In this document: one piece after another, positions 46,079 through 56,858 of the stretch
How the letters are laid out: each line of letters opens with the position of its first letter
How positions within the stretch are numbered: the first letter of the stretch is position 1
NCBI GenBank assembly: GCA_031399025.1
Contig: JANNOJ010000024.1
Location: 4,004 to 68,003, forward strand
DNA from: CBDBZL01 sp031399025
GTDB taxonomy: Bacteria > Pseudomonadota > Alphaproteobacteria > Sphingomonadales > Sphingomonadaceae
Length of the DNA: 64,000 nucleotides
Direction of reading: 5' to 3'
The notes under the pieces: generated by a model
Told to the model about the DNA's origin: nothing
Seen by the model: only the letters and a program-made list of their open reading frames with translations
The model's database searches: none
Translations under genes and position numbers: made by a program

Positions 46079-47392
46079 TCAGCCGCCGAAGACGCGCGCG
46101 AAGATCGCATCGACCTGGCGGAAGTGATATTCAAGGTCGAACTGTTCGGCCAGCTGCGCCCGGGGCAGCAGCGCGGTCACTTCCGGATCGGCGCCGAGCA
46201 GGTCGAGCAGCGAGAGCCGCCCGTCGCTGTCCCATACCTGCATGGCATGGCGCTGGACGATGGCATAGGCCGCCTCGCGGCTCACGCCCGCTTGCGTGAG
46301 CGCCAGCAGCACGCGCTGGGAGTGGACGAGGCCGCCCATCCGTTCCAGATTGGCCAGCATCCGCGCGGGATAGACCACCAGGCGGTCGACCACGCTCGTC
46401 AGCCGGGCGAGCGCGAAATCGAGCGTGATGCAGGCATCGGGGCCGATGAAGCGCTCCACCGAGCTGTGCGAGATGTCGCGCTCGTGCCACAGCGCCACGT
46501 TCTCCATCGCCGGCAAGGCATGGCTGCGCACCATGCGCGCGAGCCCGGTGAGGTTCTCGGTCAGCACCGGGTTGCGCTTGTGCGGCATGGCGGAGGAGCC
46601 TTTCTGCCCCGGCGCGAAATATTCCTCCGCCTCGAGCACCTCGGTGCGCTGGAGGTGGCGGATCTCGATGGCGAGGCGCTCGACCGAGCTGGCGATCACC
46701 CCCAGCGTCGCGAAGAACATTGCGTGCCGGTCGCGCGGGATCACCTGGGTGGAGATCGGCTCGGGCTTCAGCCCGAGCTTGTCAGCGACGTATTCCTCCA
46801 CCTGCGGCGCCACATTGGCGAAGGTGCCGACCGCGCCGCTGACGGCGCAGGTGGCGATCTCGGCCCGCGCCGCCACCAGCCGCGCGCGGGCCCGGGTGAA
46901 CTCGGCGAAATAGCCCGCCAGCTTGAGCCCGAAGGTCAGCGGCTCGGCGTGGATGGCGTGGCTGCGGCCGATGGTGGGCGTGTAGCGGTGCTCCTCGGCC
47001 CGCCGGCGGAGCGCGGCGAGCAGCGCATCGAGCTCGGCCAGCATCAGGTCGGCGGAGCGGGCGAGCTGGACCGCCAAAGTGGTGTCGAGCACGTCGGAGC
47101 TGGTCATGCCCTGGTGCATGAAGCGGGCCTCTTCGCCCACTTGGCTCGCCACCCAGGTGAGGAAGGCGATGACATCGTGCTTCGTCACCGCCTCGATCGC
47201 GTCGATCGCCGCCACGTCGATCGCCGGCTGCGTCGCCCACCAAGCCCACAGCGCGGCCGCGGCGCTGGGCGGAACAACGCCTAGCTCGCCCAGCTTCTGG
47301 GTGGCATGCGCCTCGATTTCGAACCAGATGCGGTATTTCGCCTCGGGCTCCCACAGCGCGGTCATCTCGGGGCGGGAATAGCGGGGGACCAT
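46079..47392 (-). CDS. purB: Adenylosuccinate lyase
   Basis: Acts twice in purine synthesis (SAICAR to AICAR, and adenylosuccinate to AMP). 437 residues. The fumarase/aspartase signature GSSAMPHKRNPVL (flexible loop with catalytic serine) is intact, as are TSSDVLDTTLAVQL near residue 89 and GRSHAIHAEP near 143. The length is that of the bacterial short form. Confidence 0.96.
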   Translation of the reverse strand: MVPRYSRPEMTALWEPEAKYRIWFEIEAHATQKLGELGVVPPSAAAALWAWWATQPAIDVAAIDAIEAVTKHDVIAFLTWVASQVGEEARFMHQGMTSSDVLDTTLAVQLARSADLMLAELDALLAALRRRAEEHRYTPTIGRSHAIHAEPLTFGLKLAGYFAEFTRARARLVAARAEIATCAVSGAVGTFANVAPQVEEYVADKLGLKPEPISTQVIPRDRHAMFFATLGVIASSVERLAIEIRHLQRTEVLEAEEYFAPGQKGSSAMPHKRNPVLTENLTGLARMVRSHALPAMENVALWHERDISHSSVERFIGPDACITLDFALARLTSVVDRLVVYPARMLANLERMGGLVHSQRVLLALTQAGVSREAAYAIVQRHAMQVWDSDGRLSLLDLLGADPEVTALLPRAQLAEQFDLEYHFRQVDAIFARVFGG

Positions 47393-47501
47393 GGACGGGC
47401 TCCGAAGGGCGCGCGAGCGCCGATGGCGGGCGGCTAGGCGCGGCGCGGTTCATTGGCAAGGGTAGGGATGAAGGCCAGATCGCGAGGGCCGGCGGCCCCG
47501 C

Positions 47502-48398
47502 TCAGCCGGCGCGCAATTCCGCAGCAAGCAGGCGGAATTCCCCCGCACGCGGGCTGTTCGGGCGCCACACCAGCGCAATCTGGCGGCTGGTGTGTGTCCC
47601 CTTGAGCGGCCGGGCGACCACGCGCGTCTCGTGCAGGATGCCCGCATCGAGCGCCATCTCGGGCAGCATGGTGAGGCCCAGGTGGTTGTCGACCATCTGC
47701 ACCAGGGTATGGAGCGAGGTGCCGATCATCGTCGCGCTGGCGCGCAGCTCGGGCCGGTTGCAGGCGGCGAGCGCATGTTCCTTGAGGCAATGCCCGTCCT
47801 GCAGCAGCAGCAGCTTGCCCTGGTCGATCATCGCCGCGGGGATGAGATCGGGCAGGTGGTCGGGCTCGCCCTCGGGGAAGGCGACGAACAGGCGGTCCTC
47901 GCCGATCACCTCGCTCTCCACCTCGCCGGTCGCGTAGGGCAGCGCCAGCAGCACGCAGTCGGCGCGGCCGTGATTGAGCGATTCGAGCGCCTCGCCAGTG
48001 GTCTCCTCGCGCAGGAAGAGCTTGAGCAACGGGCGCTCACGCCGAAGCCGCGGCAGGATGCGCGGGAGCATGAATGGCGCGATGGTGGGGATGACGCTCA
48101 TCCGCAATTCGCCCGCCAGCGGCGTGCCGGCGGCGCGCACCAGGTCCGAAAGCTCCTCGGCCTCGCGCAGCAGGCGATGCGCCTTGGCGACCACGCTCTC
48201 GCCCAGCGGGGTGAAGCGCACGACCCGGCGGTTGCGCTCGACCAAGGTGACGCCCAGCAGCGATTCCAGCTCGCGGATGCCGGCCGAGAGCGTCGACTGC
48301 GAGACGAAGCTGGCATCCGCGGCACGCCCGAAATGGCCGTGCTCGTGGAGTGAGACCAGGTATTGCAGCTGCTTGATGGTGGGCAGGTAGGTGGACAT
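47502..48398 (-). CDS. oxyR: Peroxide-sensing LysR-type regulator OxyR
   Basis: A 298-residue activator. The N-terminal helix-turn-helix (HFGRAADASFVSQSTLSAGI) is typical of LysR. The redox pair is present as C204 and C213 in LLQDGHCLKEHALAAC, nine residues apart exactly as C199/C208 of E. coli OxyR. Disulfide formation by peroxide would change DNA binding. The gene is not beside a catalase or ahpCF here; dps at 12071 is a reasonable target. A repeat element lies just upstream. Confidence 0.92.
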   Translation of the reverse strand: MSTYLPTIKQLQYLVSLHEHGHFGRAADASFVSQSTLSAGIRELESLLGVTLVERNRRVVRFTPLGESVVAKAHRLLREAEELSDLVRAAGTPLAGELRMSVIPTIAPFMLPRILPRLRRERPLLKLFLREETTGEALESLNHGRADCVLLALPYATGEVESEVIGEDRLFVAFPEGEPDHLPDLIPAAMIDQGKLLLLQDGHCLKEHALAACNRPELRASATMIGTSLHTLVQMVDNHLGLTMLPEMALDAGILHETRVVARPLKGTHTSRQIALVWRPNSPRAGEFRLLAAELRAG

Positions 48399-48415
48399 CG
48401 CGCTAATACCTACTC

Positions 48416-48503
48416 CGCTCGTGCCGAGCTTGTCGAAGCACTGCTGGTCTTCAATCCGGCGCCTTGGGCACGAGGCGGCCCTTCGACCAGCTCCGGGCGA
48501 GCG
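48416..48503. repeat. Imperfect inverted repeat, REP/BIME-type element
   Basis: The arms are 48416-48438 (CGCTCGTGCCGAGCTTGTCG and three more bases) and 48481-48503, whose complement differs at only four of 23 positions. They are separated by 42 bp. The element fills the 123-bp gap between rnd and oxyR. A half copy occurs at 11919-11940. Short palindromes with the TTCGACAAGCTC core are known to be frequent in sphingomonad genomes; a link to a REP-associated transposase is not shown here. Confidence 0.7.
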
Positions 48504-48521
48504 GGTGAGGGTAGGGGTCGG

Positions 48522-49721
48522 CTAATCCCCCGCTCCCTGCAGCACCGCAGCGCCACCTTCCTCCACCCGCGTCATCTTCATTCGCCCGCGCTCCACCGCA
48601 AAGGCGAGCTTGCCCTCGACCAGTTCGAGCGCGTCGCGGCCGAACACCTCGTAGCGCCAGCCCTCGAGCATCGGCAGCTTGCGCGCGCCCGCCGCCAGCG
48701 CCTCGAGCTCGTCCGAGCGGGTGAGCAGGCGCGAGGCGACGTCGATCTCGCGGCTGCGGATCTTGAGCAGCAGCTTGAGCAGGTCGGCCACCAGCGCGCC
48801 TTCCTTGCCCAGCGGGGCGCCGCGCTGCGGTTTCTCGGGCATCTCGTCGGCGGGCAGATCGGTGGCGCCTTGGAGCACCCGCATCAGCCGGCGACCGATG
48901 TCGTTCTCCCGCCAGGCCTGCGAGAGCCCGCGGACCTTGGCCAGGTCCTCCTGCGCCTTGGGCGGTTGGCTGGCGAGATCGGCCAACGTCTCGTCGCGCA
49001 TGATGCGGCCGCGCGGGATGTCCTTGTCCATCGCCTCGCTCTCGCGCCAGGCGGCGAGCGCCTTCAACCGCCCGAGCACGGCCGGGTTGCGGCTCGGCGC
49101 GCGGATGCGGCGCCAGGCGGTGGCGAGGTCGTTGGCGTAGTTTGCCGGATCGGCCAGCTTCTCCATCTCGGCGTTGAGCCAATGGCCGCGGCCGGTCTTG
49201 ATCAGCCGGTCGAGGATCTTGGGAAATATCTTGGCCAGGTAGGTGACGTCGCCGATCGCATATTCGATCTGCCGCTCGCTGAGCGGGCGCCGGCTCCAGT
49301 CGGTGAAGCGCGCGCCCTTGTCGATCGTCTTGCCCAGCCAGTTTTCGACCAGATTGGCATAGCCGATCTGCTCGGACTGGCTGATCGCCATCATCGCCAC
49401 CTGGGTGTCGAAAATGGGGTGCGGGGTCTTGCCGGTGAGGTTGTAGACGATCTCCACGTCCTGCCCGCCGGCGTGGAAGACCTTGAGCACGTCCTCGTTC
49501 TTGCACAACAGGTCGAGCAGCGGGGTGAGATCGAGCCCGTCGGCCAGCGGGTCGATCGCCGCGGCCTCCTCGGCGGTGCCCACCTGCACCAGGCACAGCA
49601 GCGGGTAGAAGGTGTTCTCGCGCATGAACTCGGTGTCGACGCACACGGCCTCGCTCTGCGCCAGCCGCGAGCACAGCTCGGCCAGCGCGGCGGTGGTGGT
49701 GATCAGCGGGTGAATTTTCAT
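48522..49721 (-). CDS. rnd: Ribonuclease D
   Basis: A 399-residue 3'-5' exoribonuclease that trims tRNA and other small RNA ends. DEDD catalytic residues are all seen: D29 and E31 (VDTEFMRE), D88 (FHAGGQDVEIV) and D158 with Y154 (YAIGDVTYL); spacing matches E. coli (28, 30, 85, 155). Two HRDC-like helical regions follow. Transcribed toward oxyR. Confidence 0.95.
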   Translation of the reverse strand: MKIHPLITTTAALAELCSRLAQSEAVCVDTEFMRENTFYPLLCLVQVGTAEEAAAIDPLADGLDLTPLLDLLCKNEDVLKVFHAGGQDVEIVYNLTGKTPHPIFDTQVAMMAISQSEQIGYANLVENWLGKTIDKGARFTDWSRRPLSERQIEYAIGDVTYLAKIFPKILDRLIKTGRGHWLNAEMEKLADPANYANDLATAWRRIRAPSRNPAVLGRLKALAAWRESEAMDKDIPRGRIMRDETLADLASQPPKAQEDLAKVRGLSQAWRENDIGRRLMRVLQGATDLPADEMPEKPQRGAPLGKEGALVADLLKLLLKIRSREIDVASRLLTRSDELEALAAGARKLPMLEGWRYEVFGRDALELVEGKLAFAVERGRMKMTRVEEGGAAVLQGAGD

Positions 49722-49733
49722 GCCAAGCGGCTG

Positions 49734-50771
49734 TTAGCCCGTCGGTTGCGCATCGCCAACGCTGCTGCCGGGGTTGTTCACCTGTTCGGGTTCCAGCGTG
49801 CGGGTGGTGGTCTGGCGGCGCAGCTGGTTGCCTGCCGCGTCGTACTGCATCACGCTGGTCTCGCTGACCACCGGCGGGCCCACCGGCCCATCCTCCGCCT
49901 CGGGCGGATTGATGGCCGCGATCATCAACACGAAAGCCGCGGCGATCACCGCCACGTTGAACGGCAGGCGGCGTTGGAGGCGCTCGAAAGTGATCGACAC
50001 GCGGTTGAACAGCGCGGAATTGTAAGCGGCGGCGGCGAACCAGTCGATGTCGGCGCGGGTGACAGCATGCTCACCGACCGCAGAGATCCTGGGCCGGTTG
50101 TCGATGATGTCGTACCGCAGGAGATCCTTCGTGCCGCTGACCACGAGCTTGCCGGGGCCGGCGATATCGACATGGTAGGGGCCTGACCCGGGCAGGACGA
50201 CCGGCTCGCCACTCTGGGTGGCGGTGATCGCCGCGGCGGGCGCGAGGAAGGTGATCTCGCTACCCTCCAGCGGCTGTTCGTCGCGGTGCGCGTAAGCGGC
50301 GATCTCCAGCCGCGCGAGCTTCTCGAGGGTATCGATCCTGGGCGGCCAATAGGCCTGGTGCTGGCGCTCGACCCGCTCACGAACGGTGGCGATGCACGCG
50401 GCATCGTCCGGGGAGCCGAAGGCGGTGGGAAATTCCACCTCGGCGGGCTCGCCCTTATTGCCGATGACGCCGAAGCCGTATTGGGGGAGCGAGAACTGCT
50501 CGAAGGTGAGCACATCCAGCGCGTCGAGCGTCAGGCGAACCAGGAAAGCGAGCCCGGTCGCCGCCGCGACCCCCGCGACGATGATGCGGACCCAGTCGGG
50601 CTCGGCGGTGAACAGCAGGCCGATGCTGGACAGGCTCGTGCCGCCCAGGATCACCACCAGCGCCGCAAAGGCGCCGCCCACGATCCACTTGGCGGTCTCG
50701 CGCAACTTGTCGCTCGCCACGGCATGCGCCTTGCCGTCGGTGGCGCGGTCGCCGGATGCCTGCTCTGTCAT
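49734..50771 (-). CDS. Predicted membrane protein of unknown function
   Basis: A 345-residue protein with membrane segments at about residues 28-50, 61-79 and 275-293. The 190-residue loop between segments two and three would be soluble. The ATG at 50771 is preferred over a TTG two codons upstream. The C-terminal 50 residues are polar and disordered. No family is recognised; the pattern LRETAKWIVGGAFAAL resembles membrane proteins of mobilome and stress regions but this is weak. It starts 12 bp before rnd in the same direction and may be in its operon. Confidence 0.6.
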   Translation of the reverse strand: MTEQASGDRATDGKAHAVASDKLRETAKWIVGGAFAALVVILGGTSLSSIGLLFTAEPDWVRIIVAGVAAATGLAFLVRLTLDALDVLTFEQFSLPQYGFGVIGNKGEPAEVEFPTAFGSPDDAACIATVRERVERQHQAYWPPRIDTLEKLARLEIAAYAHRDEQPLEGSEITFLAPAAAITATQSGEPVVLPGSGPYHVDIAGPGKLVVSGTKDLLRYDIIDNRPRISAVGEHAVTRADIDWFAAAAYNSALFNRVSITFERLQRRLPFNVAVIAAAFVLMIAAINPPEAEDGPVGPPVVSETSVMQYDAAGNQLRRQTTTRTLEPEQVNNPGSSVGDAQPTG

Positions 50772-50873
50772 CGCCAACCCGCTGCTGCCTGCCGCGACGA
50801 TAGTGCGCTCGGAGACGAAGCGAAAGCGCCCGCAAGCTTGCCCACCTGCCGCGTTGCGCTATGGAGCGCGCCC

Positions 50874-52710
50874 ATGCACCCATATCGAACCCACACCTGC
50901 GCCGCGCTGCGCCCTGCCGACGTGGGTGCTACCGTGCGCCTGTCGGGGTGGGTGCATCGCAAGCGCGACCATGGCGGTGTGCTGTTCGTCGACCTGCGCG
51001 ATCATTACGGCATCACCCAGCTGGTGGCGGACGCGGATTCGCCCGCGCTCCAGGTGCTCGATCGGCTGCGCGTGGAAAGCGTCGTCACGGTGGACGGCGT
51101 GGTCAAGGCCCGGGGCGAGGCGACGGTCAACCCGGGCCTGCCGACCGGCGCGATCGAGGTGTATGCGCAGGGCGCCGTGGTGCAGTCGCTGGCGGCCGAA
51201 CTGCCGCTGCCGGTCGCGGGCGAGGCGGAATATCCCGAGGACATCCGGCTCAAGTACCGCTTCATCGACCTGCGGCGCGAGCGCGTGCACGCCAATATCG
51301 TGCTGCGCTCGGCGGTGATCGCCAGCCTGCGGCGGCGAATGCACGGGCAGGGTTTCACCGAGTTCCAGACCCCGATCCTGGGTGCTTCGTCGCCCGAGGG
51401 CGCGCGCGATTATCTGGTGCCGAGCCGGTTGCATCCGGGCGCCTTCTACGCGCTCCCCCAGGCGCCGCAGATGTTCAAGCAGCTGCTGATGGTGGCCGGC
51501 TTCGACCGTTATTTCCAGATCGCTCCGTGCTTCCGCGACGAGGACCTGCGCGCCGACCGCTCGCCCGAGTTCTACCAGCTCGATTTCGAGATGAGCTTCG
51601 TGACGCAGGACGACGTCTTCGCCACCATCGAGCCGGTGCTGGGCGGATTGTTCGAGGAATTCGCGAACGGCAAGGCGGTGGATGCCGCGCCGTTCGTGCG
51701 CATTCCCTACGCCGAGGCGCTGCTGACGTACGGGACGGACAAGCCGGACCTGCGCAACCCGCTGCGCATCGGCGATGTCTCGCACCATTTCGCGCAGAGC
51801 GGCTTTGGCATCTTCGAGAAGATCGTCGGCGGCGGCGGGGTGGTGCGGGCGATCCCGGCGCCCGGCACGCACGAGCACAGCCGCAAGTTCTTCGACGAGA
51901 TGAACGACTGGTCCAAGCGCGAAGGTTTCTCCGGCTTGGGCTACGTGACCCGCAAGGGCGGCGAGTTCGGCGGGCCGATCGCCAAGAATCATGGCCCCGA
52001 GAATATGGCGCGGCTCTACGACGAACTGGGTCTGGGCGAGAACGATGGGCTGTTCTTTGCCGCCGGCAAGGAGAAGGATGCAGCCAAGCTGGCCGGCGCC
52101 GCGCGCACCCGGGTGGGCGAGCAGCTGGGGCTCATCGAGCAGAACGCCTTCCGCTTCTGCTGGATCGTCGACTTCCCGATGTACGAGTGGGACGAGGAGC
52201 GCAAACGGGTGGATTTCAGCCATAACCCGTTCTCCATGCCGCAGGGGGAGCTGGCGGCGCTGGAGAGCGAGGACCCGCTGGCCATCAAGGCCTGGCAGTA
52301 CGATATCGTCTGCAACGGCTACGAGCTGTCGTCGGGCGCGATCCGCAACCATCGCCCCCGAGATCATGTACAAGGCGTTCGAGATCGCCGGCTATTCACG
52401 CCAAGAGGTGGACGCGAACTTCTCAGGCATGATCGAGGCGTTCAAGCTGGGCGCGCCCCCGCACGGCGGCTCGGCGCCGGGGATCGACCGCATCGTCATG
52501 CTGCTGGCCGACGAGCCCAACATCCGCGAGGTGATCGCCTTCCCGATGAACCAGCGCGCGCAGGACCTGATGATGGGCGCACCTTCGGCGGTGAGCACCA
52601 GGCAGCTGCGCGAGCTCGGCATCGGGGTGGTGGGCGAGGGCCGGGCAGCCGCCGACGCCGCCAGCCCTGCCGCAAAGGCGCAGACCGAGCTGGCGGGCGG
52701 AAGCGGCTGA
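50874..52710 (+). CDS. aspS: Aspartyl-tRNA synthetase, frame broken by one extra C
   Basis: Class II synthetase, normally about 590-600 residues. From MHPYRTHTCAALRPADVGA to SSGAIRNHRP the frame is excellent (motif 2 FRDEDLRADRSPEFYQLDFE present), then at a CCCCC run (52355-52359) the reading shifts. In the +1 frame the expected continuation PEIMYKAFEIAGYSRQEVDA and motif 3 GGSAPGIDRIVMLLADEPNI run to 52710. Removing one C restores one protein of about 611 residues. The gene is essential and no second copy is seen, so a sequencing or assembly error is the likeliest cause; programmed frameshifting or a recent mutation are alternatives. Confidence 0.9.
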
Positions 52711-52719
52711 GCGGGCGCG

Positions 52720-54948
52720 TCAGAGCGGCGGCAGCCCCGCCAGCAGCTTGTCCGGCGTAATCGGGAAGCTGCGCACCCGCACGCCGCAGGCGTGATAGAT
52801 CGCATTGGCGATCGCTCCGCCGGCGCCGCACAGGCCCAGTTCGCCCACGCCCTTGGCCTGCAGCGGACTGGCCGCGCCATCGCGCTCCTCGACCAGGATT
52901 ACCTCCATGTCGGGCATGTCGGCGTGCACCGGGAGGTGATATTCGGCGAGGTCGTGATTGACGAGGTGCCCATCGACCGGGTCGAACGCGAGCGCTTCGG
53001 TCAGCGCGCTGCCGATGCCCCAGACCATGCCGCCCAGGCACTGCGAGCGCGCGGTCTTGGCGTTGAGCACCCGGCCGATCCCGAACGCACCGGTCATCCG
53101 CCGCACGCGCGTCTCACCGGTCCAGCCGTTCACCGCCACCTCGACGAAGAACGCGCCATAGGTCGCGGCGGCGAAGTCCTTGAGCGTCTTGCCGCTTTCC
53201 ATCCGACCCAGGCGGGTGATCGCCTCGCCGCCGAGCACCTCGGAAAGCGGCGTGCGCTCGTTGCCGTAGATGGCGAAGCCGTCCTTGAGGGTGAGGTCGA
53301 TCTCGCCGCAACCCAGCTTCTCGCAGAGCGCCGCGCGGACCGCCTCGCAGGCCAGGAACACCGCCGAGCCGGTGGTCGGCGCGCCCCAGCTGCCGCCCGA
53401 GCCGGAGCCGGCGGGCAGGCTGGAATCGCCCAGCCGGACCAGCACGTCGGCGGGGTCGAGCCCGAGCATCTCGCCGGCGATCTGGCTGAAGATGGTGTAA
53501 TGGCCGGTGCCGATGTCGGTCATGTCGGTGGCGATCTCGGCGGTCCCGTCGGCATTGAGGGTGACGCGCACCTCCGCCGTGCCGAGGAAATGCACCCGCG
53601 CCGCGCTCGCCATGCCGGTGCCGATCCACCACTCGCCGTCCCTGCGGGCGGCGGGGGTGCGATCGGCGCCGTTCCAGCCGAACGCCTTGGCGCCCGCCTG
53701 GAGGCACTCGGCAAGCTTGCGCGAGGCGTAGGGCCGGCCATCCGAGGGATGCTTGTCGGGAATGTTGCGCAGGCGCAGCGCGACCGGGTCGATGCCCACC
53801 GCCTCGGCCAGCTCGTCCATCGCGCATTCGAGCGCGTTCATGCCCACCGCCTCGCCCGGCGCGCGGACCGAGCCGGCGGGCATGCGGTGGATTGCCGCCC
53901 CTTCCTGCACCAGCAGCCGGTGCTCGCCGGCGTACAGGAACCTGGTCCCCTGGACGACCGGCTCGAAATAGTCCTCGCCCGGCACGTTGGTGGCGCGGCT
54001 CGCGTGGCCGATGCCCAGGAGACGACCCTCGCCATCGGCCGCGAGGCGCAGGCGCTGGGTGGTCTCGGAGCGGCGGTTGATGATCTGGCACACCTGTTGG
54101 CGGCTCATCACCACCCGCACCGGGCGGCCCAATTCCATCGCCGCCAGCGAAGCGGCGACGCATTCGGGCGACACGCCCAGCTTGGAGCCGAACCCGCCGC
54201 CCACGTAATGCGCCAGGATCCGCACCTGGTCCTCGGGAAGGCCGACCGCGTCGGCGAGTTCCGGGACATTGTAGTTGAGCATCTGGAGCGAGGAATGGAC
54301 CGTGAGCAGGTCGCCGTCCCAGCGGGCGATCGTGGCGTGCGGCTCCATCGCGGCGGCGACGTGGCCGGCGGTGTGGTAGGTGGCATCCACCGTATGCGCG
54401 GCCGTTGCCATTGCGTGGGGCAGATCGCCCTGGCGGACGGACTTGCCCTTCTGCTCGTTCCACTGCGCGCGGTGGTCGTCGGGGGCGACCACGAGATCGG
54501 CCGGCGGTTCGGCATCGTAGCTTACCACCAGCCGCTTGGCCGCATCGCGTGCCTGTTCGAAGCTTGCGGCCACCAGCAGCGCAATCGGCTGGCCGAAATA
54601 ATAGACCTCCTGCGCGTGCTGGTCGGGCGCCTCGCCGTCGCCGCCCTGAGCGGCGCGCGTGGTGAGGCGGGCATCGTCGATCACCGCCACCACCCCCGGC
54701 ATGGCGAGCGCCGCCGCCTTGTTCAGGTCGGTGACCCGGCCCTTGGTGATCGTGGCGGTGACCAGGACGCCCTCGAGGCAGCCATCGAACGCATGCTCGG
54801 CCGCATAGCGTGCCGCACCGCTCACCTTGGCCGGCCCGTCGAGCCGATCGAGCGGCCGGCCGATCACCCCCTGGGCCATGTGGTCGAGCCGATCACGCTC
54901 GTCGGGCCGGTCGAGGACGAGGGCGTTCATCGTCGTCTCTTTCGTCAT
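52720..54948 (-). CDS. paoC: Molybdopterin-binding subunit, xanthine-oxidase family (PaoC-like)
   Basis: The 742-residue large subunit of a molybdenum hydroxylase, oxidising aldehydes or heterocycles. The length fits E. coli PaoC (732). Visible parts: GRPLDRLDGPAKVSGAARYA at the N-terminus, the GGGFGSKLG block, RAPGEAVGMNALECAMDELA, GSGSGGSWGAPTTGSAV near the cofactor and QAKGVGELGLCG with the catalytic glutamate. It overlaps paoB by 4 bp. The substrate is unknown; the family is broad. The maturation chaperone (PaoD/XdhC) is not adjacent. Confidence 0.88.
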   Translation of the reverse strand: MTKETTMNALVLDRPDERDRLDHMAQGVIGRPLDRLDGPAKVSGAARYAAEHAFDGCLEGVLVTATITKGRVTDLNKAAALAMPGVVAVIDDARLTTRAAQGGDGEAPDQHAQEVYYFGQPIALLVAASFEQARDAAKRLVVSYDAEPPADLVVAPDDHRAQWNEQKGKSVRQGDLPHAMATAAHTVDATYHTAGHVAAAMEPHATIARWDGDLLTVHSSLQMLNYNVPELADAVGLPEDQVRILAHYVGGGFGSKLGVSPECVAASLAAMELGRPVRVVMSRQQVCQIINRRSETTQRLRLAADGEGRLLGIGHASRATNVPGEDYFEPVVQGTRFLYAGEHRLLVQEGAAIHRMPAGSVRAPGEAVGMNALECAMDELAEAVGIDPVALRLRNIPDKHPSDGRPYASRKLAECLQAGAKAFGWNGADRTPAARRDGEWWIGTGMASAARVHFLGTAEVRVTLNADGTAEIATDMTDIGTGHYTIFSQIAGEMLGLDPADVLVRLGDSSLPAGSGSGGSWGAPTTGSAVFLACEAVRAALCEKLGCGEIDLTLKDGFAIYGNERTPLSEVLGGEAITRLGRMESGKTLKDFAAATYGAFFVEVAVNGWTGETRVRRMTGAFGIGRVLNAKTARSQCLGGMVWGIGSALTEALAFDPVDGHLVNHDLAEYHLPVHADMPDMEVILVEERDGAASPLQAKGVGELGLCGAGGAIANAIYHACGVRVRSFPITPDKLLAGLPPL

Positions 54949-55912
54949 GCCGCAGCTCCGGTGGCCTCGCGCAGCGTGGCGATCAGCGCGCGGCGGGCGA
55001 GAGGGATCTTGAAGTCGTTGCCGCCGTACCCCCTGGCATTCTCGAGCAGCAGATCGGCGGCCTGGTCGAACAGCGCGGCGGACGGGATTGCGCCGGTGAG
55101 CAGGTCTTCGATCCGCTCGTCGTGCCAGGGCCGGTGCGCGAGGCCGCCGAACGCGAGCGCGGCATGGGTGATGCGGCCCTCTGCCATGCCGATGATTGCC
55201 GCGACCGAGACCAGCGCAAAGGCGTAGGAGGCGCGGTCACGCACCTTGCGATAGAGCTGCATCCCGCCGACCGGCGGCGGCAGGGTGACGCCGGTGATGA
55301 TCTCGCCGGGCTCCAGGACATTGTCGAGCTGCGGGGTGTCGCCGGGCAGGCGATGGAAATCGCGGACGGCGATCCGCCGCCGGTCGGTCTGGACGATTGC
55401 GCCCAGCGCTACCAGCGCCACCGCCATGTCGCCCGGGTAGGTGGCGATGCATTGCTCGCTGGCGCCCAGGATCGCGTGGATGCGGTTGACCCCGCGCAAG
55501 GCGCCGCAGCCCGAGCCGGGCTCGCGCTTGTTGCAGGGCTGGTCGGTATTGTAGAAATAGTAGCACCGCGTGCGCTGGCACAGATTGCCACCAGTGGTCG
55601 CCTTGTTGCGCAATTGCTGGGTGGCGCCCGCCAGGATCGCGCGGGCGAGCACCGGGTAGTCGCGCCCCACGCGCGGGTGGCTGGCGGCGGCGGTGTTGCT
55701 GGCGAGCGCGCCGATCGACAGCCCGCCATCGCCGCTCTCGGAGATTGCGCCGAGCGGCAGCCGGCCCAGGTCCACGAGGGTGGCGGGGGTCTCGACCTGC
55801 AGCTTCATCAGGTCGAGCAGATTGGTGCCGCCCGCGATGGGGAGGGTGGCGGGATCGGCGGTGAGCTGTGCTGCGTGTTCCAGCCGCTCGGCGCGGTGGT
55901 AGTGGAACGGCC

Positions 55913-55916
<4 letters not shown>
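54945..55916 (-). CDS. paoB: FAD-binding subunit with [4Fe-4S] insertion (PaoB-like)
   Basis: A 323-residue FAD subunit. The FAD loops are IAGGTNLLDLMKLQ and NKATTGGNLCQRTRC. Cysteines C113, C118, C128 and C137 fit the extra [4Fe-4S] cluster that distinguishes PaoB-type subunits from ordinary xanthine dehydrogenases. The C-terminal half (RKVRDRASYAFALVSVAA) is the CO-dehydrogenase-flavoprotein domain. It overlaps paoA by 4 bp and paoC by 4 bp. Confidence 0.88.
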
Positions 55917-56527
<611 letters not shown>

Positions 56528-56602
56528 TCAGCCTTGCCAGTACCCGCACCGTTAACTAGGGGCAAAAGCGAGAGCAGCGATGCCCAGCGAAAGGCAATTT
56601 CC

Positions 56603-56839
56603 ATGAGTGACACCGCCGAGCGGGTGAAGAAGATTGTCGTCGAGCACCTTGGCGTGGAAGAGGAAAAGGTCACCCCGGACGCCAGCTTCATCGACGATCT
56701 GGGCGCCGACAGCCTTGATATCGTTGAACTCGTGATGGCTTTCGAAGAGGAATTCGGTGTAGAAATTCCCGACGATGCGGCCGAGAAAATCAACACCGTG
56801 GGCGATGCGAACAAGTACATCGAGGAACACACCAGCTAG
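56603..56839 (+). CDS. acpP: Acyl carrier protein
   Basis: A 78-residue acidic four-helix protein; the phosphopantetheine serine is S37 in DDLGADSLDIVELVMAFEE. Start at 56603. Followed by two stem-loops and then fabF, the usual acpP-fabF order. Confidence 0.97.
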   Translation: MSDTAERVKKIVVEHLGVEEEKVTPDASFIDDLGADSLDIVELVMAFEEEFGVEIPDDAAEKINTVGDANKYIEEHTS

Positions 56840-56858
56840 CCTGGGCCCCTCCCCGCCA

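Noticed and set aside
51991..52710. A separate gene in the second aspS frame
   Set aside because: The useful part begins exactly where the first frame stops making sense, at a C run, and completes AspRS motif 3.
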